Assembly: GCF_002243345.2 (NCBI RefSeq)
Contig: NZ_CP022655.2
Span: 5,500,369 to 5,564,368 of the forward strand
Reading direction: 5' to 3'
Length of the DNA: 64,000 nucleotides
Source of the DNA: Paenibacillus sp. RUD330
GTDB taxonomy: Bacteria > Bacillota > Bacilli > Paenibacillales > Paenibacillaceae
Positions 62,320 through 64,000 of this stretch are shown here, piece by piece. The notes under the pieces were generated by a model. That model saw only the letters and a program-made list of their open reading frames with translations, did no database searches and had not been told where the DNA came from. The position numbers and the translations under genes are program-made. Within the stretch, counting starts at the first letter, position 1. Every line of letters starts with the position of its first letter.

Positions 62320-62485
62320 AACGGACTTCATCATCAAATTATGGTGAAGACGTTTGCGTAGAGAAGAATAGATCGGCCCTGTTGCCGGGCGTTCTATTCT
62401 GACAAGCAAAACGGACTTCATCATCAAATTATGGTGAAGACGTTTGCGTAGAGAAGAATAGATCGGCCTGTGCTGCCGGGCGTTC
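62313..62485. repeat. 90-bp tandem duplication between rnpA and yidC
   Basis: Copies start at 62313 and 62403 (CAAGCAAAACGGACTTCATC). The first ~66 bases are identical, with small differences near the end. Each copy contains an imperfect stem (minus-strand CGTCTTCA with TGAAGTCCG) followed by TTTT, terminator-like. Confidence 0.9.
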
Positions 62486-62553
62486 TTCTTCTCCCGTTTC
62501 CGATGTAGGAACAGGCAGCTTGTCCGTCCGCCGCTTGCCGGGCGGCCTCGCCG

Positions 62554-62898
62554 TCAGCGAGGCTTCAGCAGGCCAGCCTTGCGCAAAACATGCAGCACGC
62601 TGCGCTCCAGCTCCTTCGACGATTTGTCGACGGCTCCCGCCCGGACGATCAGAATTAGGTCGGTCTTCTCCTTGATTTCATCCGTATGAGCGCGAACGAT
62701 TTCTTTCAGCACCCGGCGCATGCGGTTGCGCACGACGGCATTGCCGATCTTCTTGCTGGCGGAGATGCCGAGGCGGAACGGTTCCGCCTTCGGCTGCCTG
62801 GACCAGTATACGACCAGCTGCCCATTGGCGAACGATTTGCCTCCCCGATAGGTGCGGGAGAAATCCTCGCGTTTTCTGAGCCGTAGTTTTCTCTGCAT
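62554..62898 (-). CDS. rnpA: Ribonuclease P protein component
   Basis: 114 residues. Basic protein subunit of RNase P, which matures tRNA 5' ends. The RNR motif region ISASKKIGNAVVRNRMRRVLKEIVR is complete, and the N-terminus MQRKLRLRKREDFSRTYRGG is typical. Lies after rpmH but behind a terminator, so it may rely on read-through or its own promoter. Confidence 0.97.
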   Translation of the reverse strand: MQRKLRLRKREDFSRTYRGGKSFANGQLVVYWSRQPKAEPFRLGISASKKIGNAVVRNRMRRVLKEIVRAHTDEIKEKTDLILIVRAGAVDKSSKELERSVLHVLRKAGLLKPR

Positions 62899-63033
62899 TT
62901 CTCACCGACTCCGTGCGTTGTTAGTTTCAGTATATCCAACTTGGGGCATGCGCAGGCATGCCGGACGCACCCTCCGCAAGAAGAACAGCTATCCGGCAGA
63001 TACGCCCCGCATCAAGCAACGGACATCCGGGCA

Positions 63034-63058
63034 GAAAAAAAGACCACTAGCGTGGTCT
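63034..63058 (-). terminator. Terminator between rpmH and rnpA
   Basis: Perfect stem AGACCAC (63041-63047) with GTGGTCT (63052-63058), loop TAGC, and seven T on the minus strand. Confidence 0.85.
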
Positions 63059-63137
63059 CCTCTCTCCAGCCATTGCCCCAGAGGGCGGTCGGCGTGGCAG
63101 GCGAAATCCCCGGTAATAAGGGGAATGCCCTTTTGTA

Positions 63138-63272
63138 TTATGCGCTCAGAACGCTGCGGCCCTTCTTGCGACGGGCTGCCAGCACTTTGCGGCCGTTTTT
63201 CGAGCTCATGCGCTTGCGGAATCCGTGTACCTTTTTGCGCTTGCTTACGTTCGGTCTGAAAGTCGGTCTCAT
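63138..63272 (-). CDS. rpmH: 50S ribosomal protein L34
   Basis: 44-residue basic ribosomal protein: [24 protein letters not shown]...[18 protein letters not shown]. Full-length L34. It is the first gene left of oriC and has a good promoter 140 bases upstream. Confidence 0.98.
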   Translation of the reverse strand: MRPTFRPNVSKRKKVHGFRKRMSSKNGRKVLAARRKKGRSVLSA

Positions 63273-63409
63273 AATCTATTGCACCTCCCCGATCGGTATA
63301 TCTTCGTCCTCACTCGGGCATCTGCCGCAGCGGACCGAGGCAGAACCCGGGGACGACTGTCTATCCGAAGTTGCCCTTACGTCATCCCGAGTTAAAAACG
63401 CCTTTTTCC

Positions 63410-63438
63410 ATTTAACCATGCAGACATGCGAAAGTCAA
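63410..63438 (-). promoter_or_regulatory. Promoter of rpmH
   Basis: Minus strand TTGACT (63438-63433), 17 bases, TTAAAT (63415-63410). Confidence 0.6.
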
Positions 63439-63754
63439 CCTGAACATGATCCTCCTTCCTCAGAGGCCTGTGTATAACTCTCCTCAGATCGCTTCATCTA
63501 TATAGCGTTTCGGTTTTCGTTCCGTTTTTCGACGCTTTTCGTCTTTTTTCGCTGTGGAAAGGCATACCGGCCATCATCGGCTGTGGATAACGAAGAATGT
63601 CGCGGCTGTCGGCGAAATTTAGTAACATGTGAATAATTAACAGGACTGGTGGCGGATGCTGTCGAATTTGCGCACAGGCTGTTAACAATATCTAGTGCTG
63701 TAGATAACCTTTGTACACAAGGACTTGGGATTGTGGATAATATTCTCCAACTCG

Positions 63755-63783
63755 TTGAAATAGCGCCTTTCTTTTGCTATGAT
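63755..63783 (+). promoter_or_regulatory. Promoter of dnaA
   Basis: TTGAAA (63755-63760), 17 bases, TATGAT (63778-63783), ~200 bases before the dnaA start and flanked by DnaA boxes, in line with DnaA autoregulation. Confidence 0.7.
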
Positions 63784-63985
63784 AGATTTGTTTTTGTTGT
63801 GGACGGATGCAGTGCCGGTAGTTACTTATCAACAACCTGTGGATAACATTGTGAACAACATTATCCCCTTATGCATAACCTTCATCAACAAGTCCTTGCA
63901 TCTGTGGATGAGGACTCACCCCGATAGATCCATTTTTTGACCTTTATCGAACCAATCGTTACGACAGGGATAGGAGTGACCGTCT

Positions 63986-64000
63986 GTGGACAGCCATACT
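63986..64000 (+). CDS. dnaA: Chromosomal replication initiator DnaA (first 5 codons)
   Basis: GTG start with TAGGAGTGA ~8 bases upstream. The five visible codons read M-D-S-H-T, which fits the DnaA N-terminus of Paenibacillus-type bacteria. Placement right of the oriC boxes and divergent from rpmH supports the call. The rest is outside the window. Confidence 0.85.

Larger units (their letters stand above)
63273..63985. other. oriC: Chromosomal origin region oriC (rpmH-dnaA part)
   Basis: AT-rich intergenic region with many DnaA boxes. Perfect TTATCCACA boxes (as TGTGGATAA) lie at 63582-63590, 63732-63740 and 63838-63846. One-mismatch boxes lie at 63469-63477, 63628-63636, 63699-63707, 63826-63834 and 63903-63911. 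The region also holds divergent promoters for rpmH and dnaA. By analogy with B. subtilis, a second box cluster and the unwinding element would lie beyond dnaA, outside this window. Confidence 0.93.

Overview
The window is the origin-proximal part of a high-GC Firmicutes chromosome, most likely Paenibacillus or a close relative. The right end carries rpmH, a DnaA-box-rich oriC and the first five codons of dnaA. To its left, reading away from the origin, lie rnpA, yidC, mnmE, mnmG, rsmG, noc, parA, parB, yyaC, rpsF-ssb-rpsR, gdpP-rplI-dnaC, purA and walRK-yycHI-walJ-htrA. This is the classical Bacillus/Paenibacillus order. Sporulation-linked genes (yyaC, noc, the spoIIIJ-type yidC) and a TIGR04129 CxxH/CxxC protein support a spore former.

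Layout. (1) 1-4.17 kb is an AT-rich accessory segment that abuts the 3' end of rlmH. It holds the tail of a large serine recombinase, an IS110-family transposase with a long non-coding leader, and an unknown membrane protein with MORN-like repeats. (2) 4.17-24.5 kb starts with rlmH and continues with an accessory block that separates rlmH from htrA, genes that are neighbours in Bacillus. It includes a seven-TM histidine kinase facing an NHLP-leader RiPP-type peptide and a class I isoprenoid-fold enzyme; a lipid kinase; a lipoprotein/DUF4956/VTC-polymerase operon diverging from its own two-component system, with matching operators in front of both; a 1640-residue beta-propeller/DUF11 repeat protein; a stress flavoprotein; and a secreted 5'-nucleotidase with a PhoP-box-like site. 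(3) 24.4-35.8 kb holds a DnaA-box cluster, the CxxH/CxxC gene, htrA, the wal operon, a LysM/G5/M23 envelope peptidase and a low-complexity membrane protein. (4) 35.9-48.5 kb holds purA with a PurR operator, dnaC, rplI, gdpP, a DUF2232 protein, a CBS protein, an LCP ligase, a CNNM transporter and the rpsF-ssb-rpsR operon. (5) 48.7-64 kb holds yjzC-like, tRNA-Ser(CGA), DUF951, mscS, a DUF3343/cysteine-desulfurase pair, yyaC, the parABS/Noc segregation system, the tRNA-modification genes, yidC, rnpA, rpmH and oriC.

How it works together. The core genes cover replication start (oriC, dnaA, dnaC), origin segregation (ParA, ParB, two parS sites, Noc), cell-wall homeostasis (WalRK and regulators, LCP, M23 peptidase, HtrA), c-di-AMP turnover (GdpP) and membrane insertion (YidC). 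The two most interesting accessory modules are the peptide/isoprenoid-enzyme/kinase locus at 4.9-8.1 kb, whose parts resemble a ComQXP-type prenyl-peptide signalling system but belong to other families, and the VTC locus at 9.8-15.8 kb, where a two-component system appears to control a polyphosphate-polymerase-like operon through a recognisable direct-repeat operator. Other oddities are a probable one-base frameshift at the 3' end of rsmG, no jag after yidC, a 90-bp tandem duplication at the yidC promoter, and palindromic tandem repeats that run into the end of dnaC.
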